Part shown: positions 15,848 through 23,582 of the stretch, piece after piece
Position numbering within the stretch: the first letter of the stretch is position 1
Layout of the letters: the number at the start of each line of letters is the position of its first letter
Origin: Rickettsiales bacterium
GTDB taxonomy: Bacteria; Pseudomonadota; Alphaproteobacteria; Rickettsiales; CANDYO01
Length of the DNA: 23,582 nucleotides
Direction: 5' to 3'
NCBI GenBank assembly: GCA_947424995.1
Contig: CANDYO010000006.1
Coordinates: forward strand, 1-23,582
Position numbers and translations under genes: made by a program
The notes under the pieces: generated by a model
What the model saw: only the letters and a program-made list of their open reading frames with translations
Databases searched by the model: none
What the model was told of the DNA's origin: nothing

Positions 15848-18800
15848 TTATATTGAATCACTTGCTTTATTCCAATGTAAAATTTTAGATATTATTAATT
15901 CTTCTTCCTTGAGTATATTCCAATGATGAGCATTATTCGCTTTAACTACTTCAATGTCACTTGTATTTTGAATGACTTTATCCAGATTGTTAAAATCAAG
16001 CTTGGCCGAATATTCACTAATTTGTTGCAGATTATTAGCTTTTACATCTGTCGAAGTAAGCTCAGCCTTAAACAATAATCCTTGAGTATTAGTTAAAATA
16101 GAAGATACTCTCTGTTCTAATAGCTTGTTTTCCACATCCATGTTTGATATAATTTTTTCTACATATGATATCTCATACCCTTCTCTTCTCTTATCTTCTC
16201 TATATCTACTTTTTACCTTTTTAAAGTCTATAACCTTTCTTAAAGACAATAAATACTCATCATTAATTAATGTATCTAATAAGTAAACTTTGATTTTGAT
16301 CTTGCTATTCATTTGCTCTAATATGCTTGCTATTTCTAGCGATATTTGCCCTCCTAAAGACCAACCAAATAAGTGGTATATCTTTTGATTTGTTTTTATC
16401 ATGATCTCATTGATTTGAGATAAATAATGTTTAGCTAATAGATTTAAATTATCTACTTTAGTTTCATGATACATATTATATGAATCTATCCCATAGCAGC
16501 TAAAGTTATCGTTTAGAGCATTGGCTAAAGAGCTATACACTTCGCATCCACCGCGCCCTGGATGAATCATAAACATATTTGGATTTTTATATGAATTATT
16601 TAATTTTACAATCTCTTGGTAATTGTTTTTAGTTTGCGCTATTCTAGACGATATTGATTCAATATCCTTTCTTATAAATATATCGCTACTCTTTAAATTA
16701 GAGTTATAATGGCTATTTAATTTAGTTAACAATTTTATAGCCATTATACTGTTACCTCCTAGACTAAAAAAATCATCACGTATGCTGATCTTATCTTCAG
16801 CTATGCCTAACACTTCCGTCCAGATTCGACACACCCCAGCTTCCAACTCATTTCGTGGAGCCACATAATTATCCTCATTACATATAAACTCATGATCGGG
16901 CAATGCTTTCCTATCTAGCTTACCATTAGCTGTTAAAGGAAGTTCATTTAAGTGCACTAATACAGTCGGCACCATATATTCTGGTAATTTTCTTTGTAAA
17001 TAGTGAATAATTTTTTGATTATCTAGCTTAAAATTGGATGCATAATACCCAACTAAATATTTATTACCCATAGCAATAGCATCCGCGCTTACTTGATTTT
17101 TAACGAGGACTACACTTTGCTTTATCCCTTCATAGTCAGATAAAATTGTTTCTATTTCTCCCAGTTCCACTCTATATCCTCTTATCTTAACTTGAGAATC
17201 ATTACGACCTATATACTCCAAGTTACCATCTGGTAACCAGCGCGCTAAATCTCCAGTTTTATACAACTTTCCATTTTTTTCTAAACTTTTATCGTCTACA
17301 CTTTGAAAAGGATTTTTTATAAATTTCTCATTCGTTAAATCTGGTTTATTCAAGTAACCGCGTGCTATCCCTGCTCCACCTACGTATAATTCTCCTACTA
17401 CTCCTACGGGTAGAGGATTAAGGTTTTCATCCATAACATAAGCAATACTATTGCTTATCGGCTTACCTATCGGAATACTGCTATAATTTAATTTATCCAC
17501 AGTTATCTCGTAAGTAGTTGTCCAAGTTGTATTCTCTGTTGGCCCATAACAATTAATTAAGTATTGAGGAGCATCTTCTTTATTTTCAAGTATAGCTCTC
17601 ACGGGAGGAATATTTACTTTATCCCCTCCTACTAAAAGATATTTGATTTTAGAAAACAAGCTTGTATCTGTAATAGCTAACTGTTCAAACACTCCTGAAG
17701 TTAAAAGCATAATATTTATGGCATGTCTTTGTAAAAATTCCTTGAACTCTACAGCATTTAATAAGATAGATTTTGGCACGATAACAAGCTGCGCTCCATT
17801 CAGTAAAGCTCCCCAAATTTCAAAAGTGGTTGAGTCAAATGCAACATTAGAAGCTTGAGTTATTCGATCATTAGACGTTATATGAATATAATTAGTATTT
17901 TTTACAAACCTAATAACTGCACGATGCTCCATCATCACCCCTTTAGGCTTACCAGTAGTTCCAGATGTATACATAATATAAGCTAAATAAGTAGGTGTGG
18001 CTTTACTTTCCAGGTTACAGTCTGAGTAGCTTTCTATTTTCTTAATGTGACATTCTGATTCCAGAGATATAATAATCCCACTATAATTCTTAAACTTATC
18101 AATATAATTGGATATTGTCATAACGATTGAAGAATTCGTATCTTCTAATACTAAATTAATACGATTTAATGGGTAAGAAGTATCGACTGGCACATATACA
18201 CAATTAGCTTTTAAAATAGCTAATAGAGTGATTATATATTCTACAGAATTATCTAAACATACAATTATTAAAGATTTTGGCTTTACTCCCAAATTTATCA
18301 AGTATTTTGCCAATCTATTTGCCTTTGCATTAAGCTCTTCATAGGTTAACTTAACATCATCGTATATTATTGCTATGTTGTGTGGCATTTCTTTTACTTG
18401 CTCTTCAAAAAGCTGATGTATGCTTCTATCACTTGGGTAGTCTTTGTTCGTAGCGTTCCACGTTGTTAAAAATTCTTTTTCTTTTTCATTAAGCAAGTAC
18501 AAGGCACTAATTTGTTGATTTTGGTCACTACAAATACTTTCTAATAAGGCTTTAGTATGAGTTGATATCTGCTTTATTATATCTTCTTCAAATAACCCAA
18601 CAGGATAATCAAAATTAATACTAATCTCGTCTTTTTTTTCTACAACATTCATGGTCAGGTCGAATACTGAACCAATATTTGGTAGAAACTCTCTTTCAAT
18701 AGTAAGTTCTTTAGATTTAAAAGCAGGATTTATCAAATCTGTATGATTCAACGATATTTGAAATATAGGGTTATGATTGAGGCTTCTTACTGGTCGCATT

Positions 18801-19822
18801 TCTTTTACTAATTGTTCAAATGGCACCTCTTGATTTAATAATCCCCCTAATATCATCCCTCGCACTTTGTTTAAAATATCTACAAACGTTTCGCCGCAGG
18901 AAAAAATAATCCTTATAGGCATAGTATTAACAAAAAATCCTACTATATTTTGATCTATTTTTTTACTACGGTTAGCAAAGGGAATCCCAACTACCATATC
19001 TTTAATAGCACTATAACGACTTAATAAAATTATAAAAACGGTTGAAAGTAATGTAAATACCGTAACATTGTTTTCTAATGCTATTTTTTTTATTTTTTTT
19101 TCTAAACTACTAGAAATTAATAAACTGCACGATTTACATTCTTCCGTTCGATCCTCTAATCTTGCAAAAGTACTGGAAAACTCAATAATTGGAGGCGAGT
19201 TAGCTAGCAGATTTTTCCAATAAAGTAATTTTTTCTTTAGTATTTCATGACTTAATAACGTCTGCTGCGAAGCAGCAAAATCAATATATTGCCTAACTGG
19301 TTTTGACAACGATATTTTTCGTGATGAAAATAAATCATCATAAATTATACCTAATTCTTGAGCAATAATATCAATTGAGTATCCATCTATAATAATGTGA
19401 TGGACGTTGATAAGAAGAAGATGCACTACATCACTTAATTTGCAAAGAGTTAATCTGAACAACGGTGCTTGAGAAATATTAAAAGATTTTAATCCTTGCT
19501 TACAAACTAATTTATCAATTTCCTCTTCATGGAGTTTTGTCGATATTTTTGATAGGTCGATTATTTCTAACTTTAGTTGCAAGTGTTGCTCAATAGATTG
19601 GTAACCAACACCATCAACACTAATGACTTTAGTTCGTAAACTATCATGACGATTAATAAGCTCCTGCAGCGCTATTTGTAAATAATTTACATCAAGCGCC
19701 CCGCTAAGCCTAAGTATTGTTTGTACATTATGTGCTTTTGTATTTGGATAAAGCTGCTCTAGATACCAAAGCTGAGTTTGCAAAAAAGATAAAGGAAAAC
19801 AATTAATAATTTTTTGTTGCAT
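15848..19822 (-). CDS. Nonribosomal peptide synthetase, one module C-A-T-TE
   Basis: A 1324-residue single-module NRPS. The condensation domain (~5-440) has LSFLQTQLWYLEQL, RHDSLRT, HHIIIDG (141-147) and GFFVNTMPIR. The adenylation domain (~455-970) has TSGTTGKPKG, NCYGPTENTTW, GRNDSQVKIRGYRVELGEIE and NGKLDRKALP. The T domain has DDFFSLGGNSIMAIKLL with S1025. The thioesterase (~1085-1324) has GWSLGGQ (S1155), YLLDT and NAHHWNIL as a likely Ser-Asp-His triad. ATG 19822 is chosen because GAGGTG ends about 5 nt upstream; a TTG at 19834 would overlap that site. By-eye alignment with GrsA gives the specificity code D-S-F-L-L-G-C-T-W-K, nearest in style to aliphatic-residue codes. An N-terminal C domain with no upstream module implies an acyl donor in trans, plausibly on the free ACP. 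TE hydrolysis or cyclisation would release the product. Confidence 0.95.
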   Translation of the reverse strand: MQQKIINCFPLSFLQTQLWYLEQLYPNTKAHNVQTILRLSGALDVNYLQIALQELINRHDSLRTKVISVDGVGYQSIEQHLQLKLEIIDLSKISTKLHEEEIDKLVCKQGLKSFNISQAPLFRLTLCKLSDVVHLLLINVHHIIIDGYSIDIIAQELGIIYDDLFSSRKISLSKPVRQYIDFAASQQTLLSHEILKKKLLYWKNLLANSPPIIEFSSTFARLEDRTEECKSCSLLISSSLEKKIKKIALENNVTVFTLLSTVFIILLSRYSAIKDMVVGIPFANRSKKIDQNIVGFFVNTMPIRIIFSCGETFVDILNKVRGMILGGLLNQEVPFEQLVKEMRPVRSLNHNPIFQISLNHTDLINPAFKSKELTIEREFLPNIGSVFDLTMNVVEKKDEISINFDYPVGLFEEDIIKQISTHTKALLESICSDQNQQISALYLLNEKEKEFLTTWNATNKDYPSDRSIHQLFEEQVKEMPHNIAIIYDDVKLTYEELNAKANRLAKYLINLGVKPKSLIIVCLDNSVEYIITLLAILKANCVYVPVDTSYPLNRINLVLEDTNSSIVMTISNYIDKFKNYSGIIISLESECHIKKIESYSDCNLESKATPTYLAYIMYTSGTTGKPKGVMMEHRAVIRFVKNTNYIHITSNDRITQASNVAFDSTTFEIWGALLNGAQLVIVPKSILLNAVEFKEFLQRHAINIMLLTSGVFEQLAITDTSLFSKIKYLLVGGDKVNIPPVRAILENKEDAPQYLINCYGPTENTTWTTTYEITVDKLNYSSIPIGKPISNSIAYVMDENLNPLPVGVVGELYVGGAGIARGYLNKPDLTNEKFIKNPFQSVDDKSLEKNGKLYKTGDLARWLPDGNLEYIGRNDSQVKIRGYRVELGEIETILSDYEGIKQSVVLVKNQVSADAIAMGNKYLVGYYASNFKLDNQKIIHYLQRKLPEYMVPTVLVHLNELPLTANGKLDRKALPDHEFICNEDNYVAPRNELEAGVCRIWTEVLGIAEDKISIRDDFFSLGGNSIMAIKLLTKLNSHYNSNLKSSDIFIRKDIESISSRIAQTKNNYQEIVKLNNSYKNPNMFMIHPGRGGCEVYSSLANALNDNFSCYGIDSYNMYHETKVDNLNLLAKHYLSQINEIMIKTNQKIYHLFGWSLGGQISLEIASILEQMNSKIKIKVYLLDTLINDEYLLSLRKVIDFKKVKSRYREDKRREGYEISYVEKIISNMDVENKLLEQRVSSILTNTQGLLFKAELTSTDVKANNLQQISEYSAKLDFNNLDKVIQNTSDIEVVKANNAHHWNILKEEELIISKILHWNKASDSI

Positions 19823-20174
19823 AATGCACCTCAACTAATTCTTATTCTAGCTTCAACCACTAACAAACTAATAATCATTTAAATTATCTACATGCCTAAT
19901 CAAAAAAACTATTCAGTATGTTTTATCAAAGTAGTTTTAGACTACCTTAAGCTTATTAAAAATTGGCTATAACTCAGAAAAAGCTATAGATCAACCAATT
20001 TATAACAAGAATAACCACCTTCTAATTAATCATATTTATTACTATAAAATAATAGCTTAAGCAAGGTGTTTTCATTAGGAAATTTGCTTTGGCATTAGTT
20101 CCCTAATCAACAAAAGCTTTGCATTTTAAAAGCATATTGTTTTATCCATGTAAAAATATTTACAATATTCACTA
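19823..20174. other. Divergent NRPS/hydroxylase spacer, left part
   Basis: AT-rich sequence upstream of the NRPS start. It must hold the NRPS promoter, but I find no clear consensus pair on the minus strand. No gene or structured RNA is recognised. The right boundary is the MITE-like element. Confidence 0.4.
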
Positions 20175-20327
20175 ATACCATTTCCAGCGTCATCTTGGGC
20201 GAGAACGAAGTCCTAGACCTTAGGATATTATGAGGGAAAACTCCTGAAATCCTCGGTATCGCGCTGCTAAAGCGACTTAGTCTAGGGATGAGCCGTTAAG
20301 TATTCATTCAGCAATGAGAATTGGTAT
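20175..20327. repeat. 153-bp MITE-like element with terminal inverted repeats
   Basis: The ends are ATACCATTTC (20175-20184) and GAATTGGTAT (20318-20327), inverted copies matching at 9 of 10 positions. The interior is clearly richer in G+C than its surroundings. It contains further complementary pieces (CCTAGAC with GTCTAGG; GAGG with CCTC; TCGC with GCGA), so it could fold extensively. It has no open reading frame of note and no clear target-site duplication. The structure resembles miniature inverted-repeat elements or the palindromic repeats dispersed in intracellular bacterial genomes. Copy number elsewhere cannot be judged from this window. Confidence 0.55.
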
Positions 20328-20521
20328 AACATAACGCTATGCAAGAACTCATAACACATGACTTAAGAAAGAATAACAATCCTTTCTTCTAATATCATTA
20401 ACTTAGCGTTAAAAGAAAGCTAGCCGTTGCAGAAGATCTATAACAATGATCCTTATCTCATTTTTATTTTTTTCAAGATCTCTTTGTTTTTTTAGCAGTA
20501 TCATATTTTTTTTAGTTTTTG

Positions 20522-20550
20522 TTGACTATAGTTTTATTTTTGTGTACTAG
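20522..20550 (+). promoter_or_regulatory. Likely promoter for hydroxylase-oxidase operon
   Basis: -35 TTGACT (20522-20527), a 17-bp spacer and TACTAG (20545-20550) as a weak -10. The start point would fall near 20557, giving a ~70-nt leader. The poor -10 suggests a promoter that depends on an activator. Confidence 0.4.
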
Positions 20551-20560
20551 AGTTACATAA

Positions 20561-20578
20561 TTCAAATTACCATTTGAA
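20561..20578. promoter_or_regulatory. 18-bp perfect dyad before hydroxylase gene
   Basis: TTCAAAT-TACC-ATTTGAA is a perfect 7-bp inverted repeat with a 4-nt centre, just downstream of the putative -10. It could be an operator or a small hairpin in the leader. It does not match a Fur box. The half-site ATTTGAA also occurs in the repeats around the VOC-operon promoter. Confidence 0.4.
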
Positions 20579-20628
20579 AATAAATCACTTTTACAAACTT
20601 GATGTAGGTCTTAATTAAGGAGGGCATC

Positions 20629-21933
20629 TTGGCTAAAAAATCTTCTACTCTTGACTGTATAGGTATTGGTATTGGACCATCTAACTTAAGTCTTGCTTGC
20701 CTTTTAGAGTCAACAAAAAGCATTAATCACTGTTTTTTTGAACAAAACGACAAATTTATTTGGCATGAAGGCTTATTGCTACAGAATGCATCCATTCAAG
20801 TCTCTATTTTTAAAGACTTAGTGTCTCTCGTTGATCCTATGAATAAATATTCATTTACCAATTTTTTGCACGAAAAGCAGAGGTTTTACCAATTCATTAA
20901 TGCTGGCTTTACAACAGCAAGACGCGCTGAATTTAATCAATATTTTCAATGGGTTTGTAGCCATCTCAATAATTTAAATTTTTCACATAAAGTTGAATCT
21001 ATTAATTTTGATAAAGAGTTTATTGTCGAAACAAACCAGGGAATATTTCAAACAAAGGATCTTGTTCTTGGCGTAGGACAAACTCCTTTTGTTCCTAGCT
21101 GGGCAAAAAAGATGCTTTGCGAAACTATTTATCATGCAGGAAATCACCTCAAATCAAAGATTTCATTCAAAGATAAAAGAGTGGCAATTATTGGTGGGGG
21201 TCAGTCTGGTGCTGAAATATTTTTAAGCCTTTCTAACAACGTACAGGAAGCACAACCATCTTCATGTACCTGGATATCAAAGCGTAGTAACTATTCTCCT
21301 CTTGATGACTCACCATTTACTAATGAATTTTTTATGCCAGCTTATAGCAATTACTTTCAAAAATTGCCATTAGACATTAGACAAGACAGGTTACAAGAGC
21401 AAAAACTCCTTAGCAATGGAATATCCTTAGAAACCGTTAAGAGTATTTACCAAACAATGTATGACAATAATTTCCTTAAAAAGAAGCCAGTTTCTTTACT
21501 TCTTAAGCCAAATAGGGAGTTAATTAAGATAGAGAAGTTAAGCAATGGTTGGAAACTTGTAATGCTCCATGGTGACAGAGGAATCACTGAAGAATTTGAA
21601 GTAGACGTAGTGATATTTGCTACTGGATATAAATATCAAAGACCATCATTCCTAGACCCCATTGTGAACCGATTAGAAATGCACGGCGAAGAACCTAAAG
21701 CAAAAGATGACTTTTCTGTTTGCTGGAACGGTCCTAAAAAAAATCGTATATATATCCAGAATTGGACTATGAATCAAAAAGGAATCGCAGATCCTAATCT
21801 TAGCCTTATTGCATGGAGAAGCGCTAAAATTCTTAATAGCATTGCTAGAAAAGTTATATATAATGAAGATTGCAGTGGATCGACTATAGATTGGGATACA
21901 AATTCTCCATTAGAAAATTACTCATTGAAGTAA
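20629..21933 (+). CDS. L-lysine N6-monooxygenase (hydroxylase)
   Basis: A 434-residue flavin-dependent N-hydroxylating monooxygenase of the IucD/SidA/PvdA family. It uses FAD, NADPH and O2 to make N6-hydroxylysine (N5-hydroxyornithine is the alternative). Motifs: FAD site GIGIGPSNLSLA (12-23), substrate region IFKDLVSLVDP followed by YSFTNFL, NADPH site IIGGGQSGAE (~188-197), and DVVIFATGY (~327-335). The start is TTG 20629, fixed by a strong Shine-Dalgarno AAGGAGGG 4 nt upstream. In hydrazine pathways this enzyme provides the hydroxylamine partner for the cupin-MetRS enzyme. The usual siderophore partners (IucA/IucC, ferric-siderophore receptor) are absent. The FAD-oxidase gene follows by 4 bp, so the two are co-translated. 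Lys versus Orn preference is unproven. Confidence 0.9.
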   Translation: MAKKSSTLDCIGIGIGPSNLSLACLLESTKSINHCFFEQNDKFIWHEGLLLQNASIQVSIFKDLVSLVDPMNKYSFTNFLHEKQRFYQFINAGFTTARRAEFNQYFQWVCSHLNNLNFSHKVESINFDKEFIVETNQGIFQTKDLVLGVGQTPFVPSWAKKMLCETIYHAGNHLKSKISFKDKRVAIIGGGQSGAEIFLSLSNNVQEAQPSSCTWISKRSNYSPLDDSPFTNEFFMPAYSNYFQKLPLDIRQDRLQEQKLLSNGISLETVKSIYQTMYDNNFLKKKPVSLLLKPNRELIKIEKLSNGWKLVMLHGDRGITEEFEVDVVIFATGYKYQRPSFLDPIVNRLEMHGEEPKAKDDFSVCWNGPKKNRIYIQNWTMNQKGIADPNLSLIAWRSAKILNSIARKVIYNEDCSGSTIDWDTNSPLENYSLK

Positions 21934-21937
21934 TTGT

Positions 21938-22999
21938 ATGAATACAGATACAATTTTTGATTGCGTTATTGTAGGAGCTGGTATTATTGGCGCTACTATT
22001 GCACATCATCTTTCAGTTAAAGCCCCTAATTGGCAAACTGCTCTATTAGATCGTTCATTAGTTGGCACAGGAGCTAGCAACTACTCAGCTGGACTACATA
22101 TTCCGTATGGCAAAACCTCTGAAATAAAAAATCTTTCTACCGTTAGCGATAATGAGTACAATATGTTGCAATCGCAGCATGATTTACCAATATACAACGT
22201 ACCACTAATAGGTATTGCTTCTAAAAGCAAGTATAATGAGCAGTGTTCATACTTGTACAGATCTGGAAAGAATATAATAAAGAACCATGTTTTATCAGAT
22301 GATATTGGACAAATAAACCTCGGTGTTAATGAAATTGCATTTCGAATTGAAGGTTGTCACTACGCAAATGTTTATAGATTAGTTTCTCACATCGTTAATG
22401 ATCTTCGTATTAATTCACAAATTAGAATTTGGGAAGGAATGAGTGTTACAAATATTTTTGATGACGAAAAAATAGTGCATCTGACTCTTCAAGATACTAG
22501 AGTTATACGTGCTCACAATGTTATTTTAGCTCCAGGTCCTTGGGTAAAAAATAAGCTTTTTGAATCGATTCTAGAACCTTTTAATATTAGAACAAAAAAA
22601 ATTGTTGCACTACACATTGATCGAGTGCCAAAACCTCAAGATTCAGCTTTATTTTTTTTTGATCATGATGCTTTTCTTCTCCCTCTCTATGATCGTGGTC
22701 ATTGGCTTTTTAGTTTTACCTGTCACGAATGGGATGTTTTTCCTTCTTCGTCATTAAACATTACATCTGAAGATCGTAATAACGCCTTAGCAATACTTAA
22801 GAAGTATTGCCCAGAATTAATAAAAGATTGCGTCTCTGGACGAGTATTTTGTGATGCTTACACCTCTAATAGAGCTCCGATAATCACAAAAGTTTCCAAT
22901 AAATCAAACCTTATTTTTGCTGGTGCAGCTAGTGGCTCTGGATATCGTCTGGCTCCTGGAATTGCAAACAAAGCAATCTCCTTAATGCACTTCTCTTAA
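21938..22999 (+). CDS. DAO-family FAD-dependent amine oxidase
   Basis: A 353-residue glycine-oxidase/D-amino-acid-oxidase-like flavoenzyme. The N-terminal dinucleotide-binding motif is DCVIVGAGIIGATIAHHLS (~8-26), followed by GTGASNYSAGLH, a region before the FAD-contacting IILAPGPWV-like strand (here VILAPGPWV), and the C-terminal FAGAASGSGYRLAPGIA typical of the family. It begins 4 bp after the hydroxylase gene. In s56-p1-type pathways such an oxidase cleaves the C-N bond of the hydrazine-linked lysine adduct, releasing hydrazinoacetic acid and 2-aminoadipate 6-semialdehyde. The co-transcription with a lysine N-hydroxylase and the cupin-MetRS in the same cluster make that role likely. Oxidation of another secondary amine or of a D-amino acid is the alternative. 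Confidence 0.88.
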   Translation: MNTDTIFDCVIVGAGIIGATIAHHLSVKAPNWQTALLDRSLVGTGASNYSAGLHIPYGKTSEIKNLSTVSDNEYNMLQSQHDLPIYNVPLIGIASKSKYNEQCSYLYRSGKNIIKNHVLSDDIGQINLGVNEIAFRIEGCHYANVYRLVSHIVNDLRINSQIRIWEGMSVTNIFDDEKIVHLTLQDTRVIRAHNVILAPGPWVKNKLFESILEPFNIRTKKIVALHIDRVPKPQDSALFFFDHDAFLLPLYDRGHWLFSFTCHEWDVFPSSSLNITSEDRNNALAILKKYCPELIKDCVSGRVFCDAYTSNRAPIITKVSNKSNLIFAGAASGSGYRLAPGIANKAISLMHFS

Positions 23000-23161
23000 T
23001 ATTTGCAGCATAAATCTATAACTCTCTAATAAAAAATATCCTTGAATTTTGCATTATATTCATCGTTGCATTAGATAAACTAGGAGTACTATGTAATAAA
23101 TCTTTTATTGGATAGGAATTTATAGGAAAGCTAGATAGCTCAAAATGGACAATATGCTTAA

Positions 23162-23410
23162 CTAAAGTGTTTGCACAAATAGACTATTATACTCTCCATT
23201 ACCAATTAGTCGTAGTTGATACTCTTGACGTCCATTCACCAACGACATATAACTGCAATTATTATATATTTTAAGATACCAAAAATATGTAATACCTAGA
23301 CATTCTATAAATGACTTACAAATTTCCTTCATTCTTGAAATAGCATTAATAGCAAATGATAAAGCTGATTTGCTAGCTTTATCTGGTTTTGTCGCAGCTA
23401 TAATTGATGA
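23162..23410 (-). pseudogene. Broken LuxR-type regulator, fourth paralog
   Basis: The minus-strand frame from 23410 down to a TAG at 23162 encodes a stretch closely matching the N-terminus of the regulator at 2756-3604: KSALSFAINAISRMKEICKS, then FIECLGITYFWYLKIYNNCSYMSLVNGRQEYQ against its counterpart with KEICKPLTEYLGV, YNNCAYIVLMNGHQEFQ. The expected start codon is changed (ATC where the paralog has ATG), and the frame ends after ~82 codons without the helix-turn-helix. It is therefore non-functional. It lies between the oxidase gene and the IS6 transposase remnant, 35 bp from the latter. Confidence 0.85.
23340..23372 (-). repeat. 33-bp exact repeat, copy in regulator pseudogene
   Basis: The inverted exact copy of 2779-2811. 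Identity falls off on both sides but remains high over the first ~100 bases of the paralogous region. Confidence 0.85.
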
Positions 23411-23444
23411 TTAAAATATTATTCAACCCGTATAGTTTTAGTTA

Positions 23445-23582
23445 TTAAGCTACTAGCGAAGTAAATTGTTCGAAGACAGTCTTATTAGTTTGGTTATCGT
23501 TTTTGAGTTGTCCTTTTTTTATCATGTGTAAAATTTCGATTCCTTTAATCGTTTGTCTGGCTCCATGGAATGATTTAAAGCC
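23445..23582 (-). mobile_element. IS6-family transposase, C-terminal end at window edge
   Basis: The frame runs in from the right edge and ends at TAA 23445-23447. The 45 visible residues begin GFKSFHGARQTIKGIEILHM and continue IKKGQL, typical of the C-terminus of IS6/IS26-like DDE transposases. The catalytic domain would lie outside the window. I do not see the expected terminal inverted repeat in the ~35 bp between the stop and the regulator pseudogene, so the element boundary is uncertain. It marks the right flank of the cluster as a zone of rearrangement. Confidence 0.8.

Noticed and set aside
20629..22999. Hydroxamate siderophore cluster
   Set aside because: The lysine N-hydroxylase alone would fit, and a GNAT is present, but there is no IucA/IucC-type synthetase, receptor, exporter or visible Fur box. 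The DAO-type oxidase and cupin-MetRS fusion fit hydrazine formation much better.
23000..23161. Remnant of the regulator's helix-turn-helix half downstream of the pseudogene
   Set aside because: A few bases resemble the paralog's 3' region, but the alignment is too poor to support continuation of the pseudogene.
1..23582. CRISPR array, tRNA, rRNA or riboswitch
   Set aside because: No regularly spaced direct repeats, no cloverleaf with a CCA-type end and no recognisable conserved RNA were seen on either strand.

Overview
The window is AT-rich, with short and poorly conserved spacers. It carries an ankyrin-repeat protein, a tandem family of LuxR-type regulators and the end of an IS6-family transposase. 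That mix suggests an intracellular or host-associated proteobacterium (Legionellales/Rickettsiella-like, or a Rickettsiales/Holosporales-type symbiont). The taxonomy is inference; no rRNA or other marker gene is present.

Layout. 1-1589: the 3' part of an ankyrin-repeat protein that enters from outside the window. 1764-4427: three tandem paralogous LuxR-type regulators (+). 4887-9323 (+): SAM methyltransferase, cupin/methionyl-tRNA-synthetase-like fusion, and a C45-type N-terminal-nucleophile hydrolase. 9329-19822 (-): GNAT, free acyl carrier protein, FadD-like AMP ligase, IlvE-like aminotransferase, D-2-hydroxyacid dehydrogenase, single-domain VOC protein, Sfp-type phosphopantetheinyl transferase, and a one-module C-A-T-TE nonribosomal peptide synthetase. 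20629-22999 (+): lysine N6-hydroxylase and a DAO-family FAD oxidase, nearly abutting. 23162-23410 (-): a broken fourth copy of the regulator family. 23445-end (-): IS6-family transposase C-terminus. A 153-bp MITE-like element lies between the NRPS and the hydroxylase.

Main interpretation. The lysine N6-hydroxylase, cupin-MetRS fusion and DAO-type FAD oxidase together match the hydrazine-forming machinery known from the actinobacterial s56-p1, triacsin and azaserine pathways. There, N6-hydroxylysine is joined to an amino acid (glycine in the founding case) through an N-N bond, and the oxidase then releases a hydrazino acid such as hydrazinoacetic acid. Here the three genes flank a compact NRPS system with its own carrier protein, AMP ligase, GNAT, N-terminal-nucleophile hydrolase and phosphopantetheinyl transferase. 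The likely product is a small hydrazine-derived (N-N bonded) peptide or acyl-amino acid, an unusual find in an AT-rich, symbiont-like genome. The VOC, dehydrogenase and aminotransferase genes form one apparent operon with the AMP ligase and probably make or recycle an alpha-keto, alpha-hydroxy or amino acid building block.

Regulation. Two near-consensus sigma70 promoters (TTGACA, 17-bp spacer) face the minus-strand genes at 14766-14794 and 10311-10339. A weaker one precedes the hydroxylase. Short dyads lie near several start regions and could be sites for the LuxR-type regulators; no LuxI-type synthase is present. All domain calls come from motifs read by eye; no database search was run.
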